Shown here piece after piece: positions 34,617 through 43,390 of a DNA stretch of 64,000 nucleotides. The notes beneath the pieces are model-generated. The model did no database searches. It was not told the origin of the DNA and saw only the letters and a list, made by a program, of their open reading frames with translations. The number at the start of each line of letters is the position of its first letter. Position 1 is the first letter of the stretch. The position numbers and the translations under genes were made by a program. Source of the DNA: an uncultured Clostridia bacterium. Its GTDB lineage: Bacteria; Bacillota; Clostridia; Lachnospirales; Anaerotignaceae. The DNA lies in assembly GCA_910587735.1 (NCBI GenBank), contig CAJUNT010000003.1, positions 106,189 to 170,188 of the forward strand. The letters run 5' to 3'.

Positions 34617-34943
34617 ATGATAGAAATAAGATATTTAGATAAAAATGGTAATGGTGATGAAAAAGGAAATTATTTTTTGTATAAAGATGCGAAATCAATG
34701 GAACAAGCAGAAATTTTAGCAAAAGAAATGAATAGAAAAGGATTTTCAAATGTTACTATTGTTGATGATGGTAAAGAAAATTGGGAAACTTACAAAAAAT
34801 GGTTAAAACGTTCTTTGGATTTAACCAAAATGGTGGAACAAGATAATACAGCAACATCAGATGAAAAAATAGCTTTAGAAGAAAAAATTAAAGTGTTTCA
34901 ATTATGTATAAACAAAATGGAAGAAATGGAAAAAGTATGGTAA
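34617..34943 (+). CDS. Small uncharacterised protein
   Basis: 108 residues behind TAGGAGGA. The first half is mixed alpha/beta with GNYFLYKDAKSMEQAEILA and SNVTIVDDG; the second half is a charged helix pair ending KMEEMEKVW. No family recognised. It stands alone between a divergent transporter and a strong terminator, so it is probably real and separately transcribed. Confidence 0.75.
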   Translation: MIEIRYLDKNGNGDEKGNYFLYKDAKSMEQAEILAKEMNRKGFSNVTIVDDGKENWETYKKWLKRSLDLTKMVEQDNTATSDEKIALEEKIKVFQLCINKMEEMEKVW

Positions 34944-34962
34944 ATTAAATAGCAATAATTAT

Positions 34963-35003
34963 AAAAGCAGCGTTTTTATAAAAATAAAAACGCTGCTTTT
35001 TAT
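34963..35003 (+). terminator. Strong terminator
   Basis: AAAAGCAGCGTTTTTAT perfectly paired with ATAAAAACGCTGCTTTT, followed by a T-rich end. Confidence 0.93.
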
Positions 35004-35799
35004 ACAAAAATTAAAATATATACAATCATATTAGTAATTTTTCGTTGTGCTTTATTACTAGCAAGTATAAAAATAGACAAAAAATAAATGATACTTTTTT
35101 TATTAATGACAACAATCATACCATTATTTACAAATAAATAAAAAAAATATTGACAAAATGACAATTTTTGTTATGATATTTAAGTGAAAATGATATAAAA
35201 AATGGAAAATTTGTAAAGACATTTTTAACAATATAGAAAATGGAAAATCCCCAAATATTAAAAAATAGCAAAATGTATCATAGCCTTATATATAATACAT
35301 TTCAAGAAGTAGCTTAAAATACGCCAATGTATCAAAAAGAGTATGCAATGTTGTAAGACATTATAAAATTGCATTAACAAAAAATGGTATATTTTTATGG
35401 TTATTCTATAAAAATAATTACTTATTTTGATTCTAAAAATTGTTATAAATCCATAAAGCAATAAATAATTTTATTTTATAGTAAAAAAATACTATTTTTT
35501 TATAAAAATAAAATAGTATTTTATGGATTTTATAGATATTTCTTTTAAAAAAGAGATGGAAAAATCAAAGTATTTTTATAAATATCATGTAATAGAAAAA
35601 TTGTATATTTTTTTAAAATTTCTCTTTATTTTTTTGGTATTTTAGTATAAAATAGTAACTAGAGAAATAATATTATTTTTGTTATGACAATGAAATGAAC
35701 AAAAGATACTCGTATTAAAAAAGGATTCGGCGTACGTTTCATATACAAAACAAAATGACACGTAAAGGACAGTACACATACAATTTCGAGGTGAGGATA
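35004..35799. other. Gene-poor AT-rich gap
   Basis: About 800 bp without a credible coding frame; the one minus-strand ORF in it lacks a ribosome site and has noise-like composition. It holds a long hairpin at 35486-35524 (AAAATACTATTTT / AAAATAGTATTTT) and, just before the next gene, a short GC-richer patch (GGATTCGGCGTACG). Nothing else supported. Confidence 0.55.
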
Positions 35800-36891
35800 A
35801 TGATTTCAAATCAGATTTTGCAGAATACTATTGACGGGTTAAAGAACATTACAAGAAAAGAACTGAGTGTTGTGGAAAAAGAAGGAAAAGTAATTGCAAC
35901 AACAGAAGAAAATATGATTGGAAGGCAAATTGAAACAGTAGAAAACTTTGTCAGTTCTCAAGCAGAGAGTCAATTAATATTGGGATATCAATATTTTAAA
36001 ATTTATGATAATGGAGTACCAGAATATGTGATACAAGTAAAGGGAGAAGATGAAGAAGGCTATAAAATTGGGAAAATAGCTGCTTTTCAAATACAAAGTC
36101 TTTTAGTAGCATATAAAGAAAGATATGATAAAGATAATTTTATTAAAAATCTTCTTTTAGATAATTTGCTTTTAGTAGATATTTACAGCAGAGCCAAAAA
36201 ACTTCATATTGAAAACAATATTCGCAGGATTGTTTATTTAATCGAAACGAATATTGATAAAGAAATGAATGTAGTAGAAATTGTGAGAAGTATTTTTCCA
36301 GCGAAAACAAAAGATTTTGTAACAGCAGTAGATGAAAAAAGCATTATACTAGTAAAAGAGCTTAGAGAAAAAGAAAATATGGACGACATTGAAAAAATAG
36401 CGAAAACAATAGCTGATATGTTGAATATAGAAATGAATAGTAAAGTATTTATTTCTATTGGTACTGTTGTGAGCGATTTAAAAGATGTTTCCCGTTCTTA
36501 TAAAGAAGCAAAAATGGCTTTGGAAGTAGGTAAAATATTTGAAACAGAAAAACATATTGTAAATTATGAAAGATTAGGAATAGGACGCTTGATTTATCAG
36601 TTGCCTTTGCCATTGTGCAGAATGTTTATAAAAGAAGTACTTCATGGCTTAACAATAGATGATTTTGATGATGAAACATTGGCAACCGTAAATAAATTTT
36701 TTGAAAATAATTTGAATGTTTCCGAAACTTCCAGACAGCTTTATATTCATAGAAATACATTAGTGTATCGTTTAGATAAATTGCAAAAAATGACGGGGCT
36801 GGATTTGCGCAATTTTGACGATGCCATTATATTTAAAATTACATTAATGGTAAGCAAATATATGATTTATATGGATAAAATGTCATATTAA
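35800..36891 (+). CDS. CdaR/PucR-type helix-turn-helix regulator
   Basis: 363 residues. N-terminal sugar-diacid-recognition-like domain (1-125: SNQILQNTIDGLKNIT, GRQIETVENFV), middle GGDEF-like fold, and C-terminal PucR helix-turn-helix (NKFFENNLNVSETSRQLYIHRNTLVYRLDKLQ). CdaR proteins activate carbohydrate diacid use (glycerate, glucarate). No such pathway genes lie nearby, so its targets are unknown. I start at the ATG behind GAGGTGAGG; the frame begins 15 codons earlier without a ribosome site. Confidence 0.88.
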   Translation: MISNQILQNTIDGLKNITRKELSVVEKEGKVIATTEENMIGRQIETVENFVSSQAESQLILGYQYFKIYDNGVPEYVIQVKGEDEEGYKIGKIAAFQIQSLLVAYKERYDKDNFIKNLLLDNLLLVDIYSRAKKLHIENNIRRIVYLIETNIDKEMNVVEIVRSIFPAKTKDFVTAVDEKSIILVKELREKENMDDIEKIAKTIADMLNIEMNSKVFISIGTVVSDLKDVSRSYKEAKMALEVGKIFETEKHIVNYERLGIGRLIYQLPLPLCRMFIKEVLHGLTIDDFDDETLATVNKFFENNLNVSETSRQLYIHRNTLVYRLDKLQKMTGLDLRNFDDAIIFKITLMVSKYMIYMDKMSY

Positions 36892-36981
36892 TGATATATA
36901 AATTTTGTATCATCATAATTTAAAAAAATTTGTTTAAAAGTTTGAAATTTGATTAATTTAAAAAAGTTTATAAAATACAGG

Positions 36982-37006
36982 GGGTAGGGGATTGCACCTA
37001 CCCTTT
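36982..37006 (+). terminator. Terminator after CdaR-type regulator
   Basis: GGGTAGG / CCTACCC with an 8-nt loop and a short T-run. The rest of the 390-bp gap to ftsE contains a small GGCATTT/AAATGCC hairpin at 37184-37199 and nothing else clear. Confidence 0.8.
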
Positions 37007-37278
37007 GTCTATGCTATAATTTTTAAGCGAGAAATGATGTAAATATGGTAGAATCAGTAATAGTATGTATTAGAAAAGGACGATAAAAGGACAAGCTGAT
37101 ATTTTATAGGACATAAGTAATATCATCTGTATGGTGAGAATATTTTTTAGCGTTGTTTCGTATGAAGTACTGCAAAACAACAAGGCATTTTGAAATGCCA
37201 TATGCTATTAGTAAATTTGTAACATGAATTTATTAATGTATTTAGCTTTTGCCCAAGAAACAGGAGAGGAAGATTTTT

Positions 37279-37974
37279 TTGATAAATATAGAACATGTAT
37301 CAAAAGTATATCCGAATGGTTCGGCAGGTGTAAGAGATATTTCTATACACATAAACAAAGGTGAGTTTGTATTTTTTGTTGGTTCTAGCGGTTCTGGTAA
37401 ATCTACATTAATCAAATTGCTTTTAAAAGAATTAGACCCAACAGAAGGAAAAATTACAATCAATAATGTTGTAACAAATGATTTACCTAGAGAAAAAATA
37501 CCTTATTTGAGGAGAAATCTTGGTGTTGTATTTCAGGATTTCCGTTTGTTACCAAATAAAACAGTATATGAAAATGTTGCGTTTGCTATGCAGGTAATTG
37601 AAGCACCTTCTAAACAGATACGACGTAATGTTCCAGCAGTGCTTTCTCTTGTAGGACTGGCGAAAAAGTCAAGAAGTTACCCTAGTCAGCTTTCAGGAGG
37701 GGAACAACAAAGAACAGCATTAGCAAGAGCGATTGTAAATAATCCACCTATATTGATTTGCGATGAACCAACAGGAAATTTAGACCCAAGTACAGCATGG
37801 GATATTATGGATTTGCTGGAAGACATCAACAGACGAGGTACAACAATCGTCATGGCAACTCATGCAAAAGATATTGTTGATATGATGCAGAAAAGAGTTG
37901 TAACATTAAGACGAGGACAAGTAATTCGAGATATTCAAAAAGGTGGTTATGGAGATGAAACCGAGTTCAATTAG
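37279..37974 (+). CDS. ftsE: Cell division ATP-binding protein FtsE
   Basis: 231 residues, the normal FtsE size. Walker A GSSGSGKST (35-43), Q-loop FQDFRLLPNKTVYEN, signature LSGGEQQRTALARA, Walker B ILICDEPTGNLDP. I choose TTG at 37279 because GGAGAGG is well placed and the protein then opens MINIEHVSKVYPNG, the family pattern; another TTG ten codons upstream lacks one. It pairs with FtsX, whose start overlaps its 3' end, to drive septal or lateral wall hydrolysis. Confidence 0.96.
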   Translation: MINIEHVSKVYPNGSAGVRDISIHINKGEFVFFVGSSGSGKSTLIKLLLKELDPTEGKITINNVVTNDLPREKIPYLRRNLGVVFQDFRLLPNKTVYENVAFAMQVIEAPSKQIRRNVPAVLSLVGLAKKSRSYPSQLSGGEQQRTALARAIVNNPPILICDEPTGNLDPSTAWDIMDLLEDINRRGTTIVMATHAKDIVDMMQKRVVTLRRGQVIRDIQKGGYGDETEFN

Positions 37975-38863
37975 ATACTATTTTAAAGAAAGTTTTTCGG
38001 GCTTATTAAAAAATAGATTAATGACAGTTGCCTCTATGGCAACAGTAGCAGCTTGTATATTAATTATGTCTTTTTCTTATTGTATGGTAAATAATTTGCA
38101 GTATATGTTGTCACAACTGGAGGATAGTATTGGTATTGCAGCATTTATGCCAAGCAATGCAACAGCGGAGCAAGTAGAAAGTGTAAAAAAAGAAATTGAA
38201 AGCATAGAACACGTTTCAGAGGTAGAATATGTTTCTCCAGATGCAGCATTAGAAGATTTAAAAAAAGAATTAGATGCAGATGATATATTAGCAGGGCTGG
38301 AAGGAGAAAATAACCCTCTTTCAAACTCTTTTAATATTTCTATTGATGATATTAAAAATCAACAGCCTGTACTGCAAAAATTGAATGAGATTAAACAAAG
38401 AGGCGATTTAGAAAATATAAAAGATGCTCATTCTGAAACAGAAGTACTGATTAAAATTAATACAATTATTAAAGTAATAGGTATTATAGTGATTGCCATA
38501 TTGGTCATTATATCTGTGGTAATTATAGTAAATACAATTAAAATTTCTGTATTTACAAGAAAAACAGAAATTAATATTATGAAATATGTTGGAGCAACAG
38601 ATTGGTTTATACGCTGGCCTTTTATTATTGAAGGTGTGCTGATAGGATTATTAGGAGCTTTGATACCTATGCTGATTGCATGGCCAGCTTATGCAAAATC
38701 TATTAGTATGATTTATGATTTTTTCCCAATTATTAAAAATATGGTAACATTCCGAGAAAGTAGTGAAATTTTTTCTATATTATTACCATTTGCGTTAATA
38801 TTTGGTATTTTGCTTGGTGTGATAGGCAGTGTGACATCTATTAGAAAACATTTAAAGGTATAA
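37955..38863 (+). CDS. ftsX: Cell division permease FtsX
   Basis: 302 residues with the FtsX layout: one membrane helix near 20-45, an extracellular domain (about 50-155), then three helices near 165-290 within the FtsX core (NTIKISVFTRKTEINIMKYVGATDWFIRWPF). The start at ATGAAACCG follows GGTGG and overlaps ftsE by 20 bp; the frame opens four codons earlier. Its outer domain is the known docking site for PcsB or CwlO-type hydrolases, and such a gene follows directly. Confidence 0.95.
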   Translation: MKPSSIRYYFKESFSGLLKNRLMTVASMATVAACILIMSFSYCMVNNLQYMLSQLEDSIGIAAFMPSNATAEQVESVKKEIESIEHVSEVEYVSPDAALEDLKKELDADDILAGLEGENNPLSNSFNISIDDIKNQQPVLQKLNEIKQRGDLENIKDAHSETEVLIKINTIIKVIGIIVIAILVIISVVIIVNTIKISVFTRKTEINIMKYVGATDWFIRWPFIIEGVLIGLLGALIPMLIAWPAYAKSISMIYDFFPIIKNMVTFRESSEIFSILLPFALIFGILLGVIGSVTSIRKHLKV

Positions 38864-38885
38864 GAAATAAAGGAAGGCGTTTTTT

Positions 38886-40133
38886 ATGAAAAAAAGAATA
38901 AAATGTATGGTAAGCTGTTTACTTGTTGTTTGTCTTTTTCAGCCTTGCTATCAAGTGCTAGGAGCAAAAACAATTAACCAATTACAGCAAGAAAAAAATC
39001 AATATCAACAAAATAAAAAAAATGCACAGAACGCCTTGCAGCAAACACAGCAAAAACAAAAAACAATTACAGAAGAAATTGCACAGTTGGATAAAAGTGT
39101 AGCAGAAGCGCAGGACGAATTAGAAAGAGTCAACAGCAGATTAGAAGAAACACAAAAAAATTTAGAGCAGGCACAAAAGGACTTAGCAGAAGCAACACAA
39201 AAAAAAGAAAGCCAAATGAGTACATTTCGCCAAAGAGTAAAATTTATACATGAAAATGGCTCTGTGGGATATTTAAAGGCAATTATGCAAGCAGAAAGTA
39301 TTACAGATATGATTAGCCGAGCGGAATATATTCATCAAATTATGGATTATGATAAAAATACATTGGAAGAATTAAAGAGAAATCAAAGTATTATTGAAGT
39401 AAAAGAAAAAGAAATTACAATAGAACGTGATGAAGTTGCTGTTTTGGTAACACAGCAAAAACAAAAAAGTGATGATTTAGAAAAAAAATTAGCAGAGAAA
39501 CAAAAAGCATCTGAACAATATCGCATGGACGCAAAAAAATATGAAGAAGAATTAGCATCTTGGGAACAAGCAAGTGCAGAAGTAGAACGCCTTATTAATG
39601 AGGCAAACAGAAAAGCAGCAGAAGAAGCAAAAAAAAGAGCAGCACAAGCAGCAGCACAAAGTCAAAGCAGAACCAGCAGCAGTAAAACGTCATCATCATC
39701 TGGTGGTGGTGCAGCTATGGGAAATGTGACATATACAGGAGGGCAGTTTGCATGGCCTGTTCCTGGACGTTCTTACATAAGCAGTGGATATGGTTATAGA
39801 AACAGACCAATAGGCAGTGGCAGAGAGTTCCATACAGGATATGATATACCAGCACCTACTGGCTCTAATATTGTAGCAGCAGCAGATGGTACTGTAATTA
39901 CAGCAGGTTATGTAAATGGATTTGGATATACTGTTATGATTAACCATGGTGGCGGATTGGTAACATTGTATGGACACAATTCAAAATTAAATGTATCTGT
40001 TGGACAGCAAGTAACAAAAGGGCAAGTAGTTGCGAAATGTGGCAGTACAGGTAATTCTACGGGTCCTCATTGCCATTTTGAAGTGAGAAAAAATGGAAAA
40101 CATACTAGCCCAGCGCCATATCTTGGTGTATAA
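38886..40133 (+). CDS. Murein hydrolase, PcsB/EnvC-like coiled coil with M23 peptidase domain
   Basis: 415 residues. Signal peptide 1-27, long Gln/Lys/Glu coiled coil (30-255), Ser-rich linker (263-276), C-terminal LytM/M23 domain (290-412). Zinc-site residues are present: His316 and Asp320 in HTGYD, His395/His397 in HCHFEVR, so the domain is probably catalytic, unlike degenerate EnvC. It cuts peptidoglycan cross-links under FtsEX control. The position 22 bp after ftsX supports this. GGAAGG precedes the ATG and a terminator follows. Confidence 0.95.
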   Translation: MKKRIKCMVSCLLVVCLFQPCYQVLGAKTINQLQQEKNQYQQNKKNAQNALQQTQQKQKTITEEIAQLDKSVAEAQDELERVNSRLEETQKNLEQAQKDLAEATQKKESQMSTFRQRVKFIHENGSVGYLKAIMQAESITDMISRAEYIHQIMDYDKNTLEELKRNQSIIEVKEKEITIERDEVAVLVTQQKQKSDDLEKKLAEKQKASEQYRMDAKKYEEELASWEQASAEVERLINEANRKAAEEAKKRAAQAAAQSQSRTSSSKTSSSSGGGAAMGNVTYTGGQFAWPVPGRSYISSGYGYRNRPIGSGREFHTGYDIPAPTGSNIVAAADGTVITAGYVNGFGYTVMINHGGGLVTLYGHNSKLNVSVGQQVTKGQVVAKCGSTGNSTGPHCHFEVRKNGKHTSPAPYLGV

Positions 40134-40153
40134 ATCATATTTTTTAATACATT

Positions 40154-40185
40154 AAGGGGAATCACAAAAGTGAATCCCCTTTTTG
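40154..40185 (+). terminator. Terminator after the ftsEX-hydrolase operon
   Basis: AGGGGA-TCAC against GTGA-TCCCCT with one mismatch, AAAA loop, then T5. Confidence 0.9.
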
Positions 40186-40286
40186 TAAATTGTGTTTTGA
40201 TTACTCTTGCTTTTATAGCATATTATACTATTTTTGACCATAGTATACAAAAGAGGAAAAACAAAGTATAAAGTGAGGCGAGAAGT

Positions 40287-41468
40287 TTGGAAAAAAAGGA
40301 TTTTGCAAAAGGTTTTTTATCAGGTATTATTGCTGTTGCGTTGTGTGTGACAGGCGGGAAAAGTATTTCTATTGCACAAGGATTTGTTACAGGTAATATG
40401 TCCATAGATACAAAAATAAAAACCATACAAAGATATATAGATAACTATTATGTGGAAGAGGCAGACAAAAAAGATATGGAAGAAATGATGTATGCAGGAT
40501 TAGTTGCAGGATTAGGCGACCCTTATACATCTTATATTCCAGCAGACAGTTTGCAGAACTTTATGGACGATGCAACAGGAGAGTTTGTAGGAATTGGTAT
40601 TGAATATACAAAAGACCCAGTAGATGGAAATATTATTGTTGCAGCACCGATTGAAGATTCTCCAGCACAAAAGGCAGGTATACGCCCAAATGACAAAATT
40701 ATTAAAATTAATGGAGAAAACATTTCCCCTATGGATACACAGGAAATACAAAATAAATTTAAAGGAAAAGAAGGCACAAAAGTAACAGTTACATTATTTA
40801 GAGCAAGTACAGGGGAAACATTAGAAATAGAATTGACAAGAGCCCAAATTGAAACCACTACTGTTAAGGGTAAAATGCTTGAAAATGATATTGCTTATAT
40901 TAAAATAACAAGTTTTAAGGAAAAAACATATGACCAATTTATGAGAATATATAAAGATATGAAAAAACAAAATATAAAAGGACTTGTAATTGATTTAAGA
41001 AATAATTTAGGTGGATTGGTGAATGTAGTTTCTGATATAACAGATGAACTTGTACCAGAAGGCACATTAGTGTATACAATAGATAAACAAGGTAATAGAG
41101 AGGATACTGTTTCAGATAAAAATTGTGTAGAGGTACCTTTAGTATTGTTGGTAAATGAATATAGTGCAAGTTCTTCTGAAATTATGGCTGGTGCTGTTCA
41201 AGATATGGGAGCAGGAAAATTGGTTGGTACACAGACATTTGGTAAGGGTCTTGTGCAGGGGCTCTATTTTTTAAGAGATGGCTCAGCATTAAAAATTACA
41301 ATACAAAAATATTATACACCTAAAGGGGTATGTATACATGGTGTGGGTATTACACCAGATTATAAAGTGGAATTGCCTGAAGAATATCAATATTCTGTTA
41401 GTATTCCAGAAGAAAAAGACACACAACTTCAAAAGGCGATTGATGTTCTGAAACAAGAAATAAAATAA
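40287..41468 (+). CDS. C-terminal processing peptidase (S41 family, PDZ domain)
   Basis: 393 residues. One N-terminal membrane anchor (about 8-30), PDZ domain near 95-180 (GIGIEYTKDPVDGNIIVAAP, RPNDKIIKINGE), S41 catalytic domain with the Ser cluster SASSSEIMAG at 293-302 and the Lys in TFGKGLVQ. CtpA/CtpB-type proteases process exported or membrane proteins; CtpB acts in sporulation signalling in bacilli. Start is TTG behind GTGAGGCGAGAAG. It follows the FtsEX operon closely, as in many clostridia. Confidence 0.94.
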   Translation: MEKKDFAKGFLSGIIAVALCVTGGKSISIAQGFVTGNMSIDTKIKTIQRYIDNYYVEEADKKDMEEMMYAGLVAGLGDPYTSYIPADSLQNFMDDATGEFVGIGIEYTKDPVDGNIIVAAPIEDSPAQKAGIRPNDKIIKINGENISPMDTQEIQNKFKGKEGTKVTVTLFRASTGETLEIELTRAQIETTTVKGKMLENDIAYIKITSFKEKTYDQFMRIYKDMKKQNIKGLVIDLRNNLGGLVNVVSDITDELVPEGTLVYTIDKQGNREDTVSDKNCVEVPLVLLVNEYSASSSEIMAGAVQDMGAGKLVGTQTFGKGLVQGLYFLRDGSALKITIQKYYTPKGVCIHGVGITPDYKVELPEEYQYSVSIPEEKDTQLQKAIDVLKQEIK

Positions 41469-41471
41469 TAA

Positions 41472-41520
41472 AAAAAGTAATACTGATGCTTATAACATTG
41501 GTATTACTTTTATTTTTGTT
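41472..41520 (+). terminator. Terminator after S41 protease
   Basis: AAAAGTAATACTGATG against CATTGGTATTACTTTT with G-T pairs, then T-rich. Confidence 0.88.
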
Positions 41521-41737
41521 GTATATTAATAGGATTCTTAATAAAATGATTTATATCATATTGATGAAAGTATTGTACTATATTTTTATATTTTGTCAAT
41601 AAAAAGAAAAAGAAAAAATGAGAAATGACTTTCTTTCTGTTTCAGCATTGGGTATAATGATATGAGATATAATGAAATAAAAAATATTTGTCAATAACGA
41701 TATATAAAATATAGATAGTATTAGAAGGAGAATGTCA

Positions 41738-42787
41738 ATGCTAAATTTTATGGGGTTTGGTGAAAATATAGGAATTGATTTGGGAACAGCGACTGTATTG
41801 GTATATATCAAAGGACAGGGAATTGTAATTAGAGAGCCGTCTGTTGTAGCAATAGATAGAGATACCAATACCATATTATCTGTGGGAGAAGAAGCGCGTC
41901 GTATGCTAGGAAGAACGCCTGGTAATATTGTGGCAATCAGACCTTTAAGAGAAGGGGTTATATCAAATTATGAAATTACTGAAAAAATGTTAAAATATTT
42001 TATACAAAAAGCAATAGGAAAGCGTTCTTTTGTAAAGCCAACAATAGCTGTTTGTGTGCCAAGTAGTGTAACGGAAGTAGAAAGACGTGCAGTAGAAGAC
42101 GCAACAAGACAAGCAGGTGCAAGACGTGTGCATATTATTGAAGAACCTATTGCAGCGGCAATAGGTTCTGGTATTGATATATCAAAAGCACATGGTAGTA
42201 TGGTGGTGGATATTGGCGGTGGTACAACAGATATTGCAGTCATATCATTAGGGGGTACTGTTGTAAGTACATCACTAAAAATTGCAGGAGATAATTTTGA
42301 TGATGCCATTATAAAATATATGAGGAAAAAACATAATGTGCTAATAGGAGAAAGAACAGCAGAAGATTTAAAAATTAAAATTGGTACTGCATATGAAAGA
42401 AGTGTACCAGTTAGTCTAGATGTAAGAGGAAGAAATTTGATTACAGGATTGCCTAAAAACATTACAGTAACATCAGATGAAATGCATGACGCATTGAGGG
42501 AATCTGTTACAGCAATTTGTGAATCTGTGCATAATGTACTTGAAAAAACACCTCCAGAACTTGCATCTGATATTGCTGATAGAGGTATTGTTATGACAGG
42601 AGGAGGCAGCCTTTTATATGGTTTGGACAAGCTGATTACAAGTACAACAGGTATCAATGCTATTGTAGCAGAAGATTCTGTTTCCTGTGTGGCAATAGGT
42701 ACAGGACAGTATATAGAATTTTTGACAGAAGGAAAAAGAGGGGCAGAATTATCATCTAAAAAAATGTTTGATAAAGAAGAGTATTAA
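41738..42787 (+). CDS. mreB: Rod shape-determining protein MreB/Mbl
   Basis: 349 residues, actin fold. Phosphate loop 1 GIDLGTATV (12-20), phosphate loop 2 VVDIGGGTTDIAVI, EEPIAAAIGSG, and adenosine motif GIVMTGGGSLLYGL. It forms the cytoskeletal filaments that guide lateral wall synthesis. I use the second ATG, 8 bases from AAGGAG; the first, two codons earlier, is too close. It is a single-gene unit here, without mreCD, which suggests an additional MreB/Mbl paralogue elsewhere. Mbl is an equally good name. Confidence 0.95.
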   Translation: MLNFMGFGENIGIDLGTATVLVYIKGQGIVIREPSVVAIDRDTNTILSVGEEARRMLGRTPGNIVAIRPLREGVISNYEITEKMLKYFIQKAIGKRSFVKPTIAVCVPSSVTEVERRAVEDATRQAGARRVHIIEEPIAAAIGSGIDISKAHGSMVVDIGGGTTDIAVISLGGTVVSTSLKIAGDNFDDAIIKYMRKKHNVLIGERTAEDLKIKIGTAYERSVPVSLDVRGRNLITGLPKNITVTSDEMHDALRESVTAICESVHNVLEKTPPELASDIADRGIVMTGGGSLLYGLDKLITSTTGINAIVAEDSVSCVAIGTGQYIEFLTEGKRGAELSSKKMFDKEEY

Positions 42788-42798
42788 AAATATATTGT

Positions 42799-42831
42799 AT
42801 AGGGATATCAAAAAAGATGTCCCTATTTTAA
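42799..42831 (+). terminator. Terminator after mreB
   Basis: ATAGGGATATC against GATGTCCCTAT (one G-T pair), A6 loop, T-rich end. The following 300 bp up to the gdhA promoter show nothing supported. Confidence 0.87.
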
Positions 42832-43133
42832 GTGATATATCATTTATGTTGTATGACAAATATATACTATGATAACAGTATAAGCAATACATACAAATAA
42901 GAGAATGAACTTTACTATTTTTTATCTTTTTTAGTCACAAATATATAACTAGTGTTGTAAAAATTAGTCATAAAATGTATTTTAATTTTTAGCCATTTCA
43001 AAAAATATAATACTAAATATAGAAAAAAATACAAAAAAAATATAAAACGTCATTTTGTATAAAAAAAAGCAGAAATTATTGTACAAAAATAAATGAAAAA
43101 CTGCAAAAAAATAATGCACTATACTAAAATATG

Positions 43134-43142
43134 TGATATAAT
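43134..43142 (+). promoter_or_regulatory. Candidate extended -10 promoter of gdhA
   Basis: TGA-TATAAT (extended -10) with a weak -35. Transcription from here would give a leader of about 240 nt. Confidence 0.45.
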
Positions 43143-43204
43143 AAAAAACAGAAAACAGAAAATCGTATGGTATGCACAACAATATAGTGATAAATCATAT
43201 TATT

Positions 43205-43364
43205 TTCTGTTCATCATTTGCCGGAAGGAACGACGAAAGAACTTCCTTTTTGAAAAAAATAGGGCAGGAACTTGTCCGATTTTATGCCTGTGAAAACAGG
43301 AACCCCCTTGTAGTTAAGAGGGCAGTTCAAAATATTAACCCCAAATTTATATTAATATTTTTTT
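43205..43364 (+). promoter_or_regulatory. Structured leader RNA of gdhA ending in a terminator, class unknown
   Basis: Successive hairpins: GGAAG/CTTCC (43223-43246), GGGCA/TGTCC (43262-43277), CCTGT-GAAA-ACAGG (43287-43300), CCCCTT/AAG-A-GGG (43304-43322), and last AAATATTAA/TTAATATTT (43330-43360) followed by T4, which acts as a terminator just before the ribosome site. GC content is well above the surrounding spacer. The layout is that of a transcription-attenuation riboswitch or protein-binding leader. I cannot assign it to a known class. Confidence 0.6.
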
Positions 43365-43390
43365 AAGACGTAGGAGGTCAAAAATCAATT

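Noticed and set aside
35258..35461. 67-codon minus-strand ORF in the gap
   Set aside because: No ribosome site and noise-like Ile/Phe/Tyr composition of AT-rich DNA.
43205..43322. Glutamine (glnA-type) riboswitch before gdhA
   Set aside because: GTTCATC and GGAAGGAACG are present, but the two intervening hairpins and the GGACGGAAGUAGG core are missing. Resemblance may be chance.
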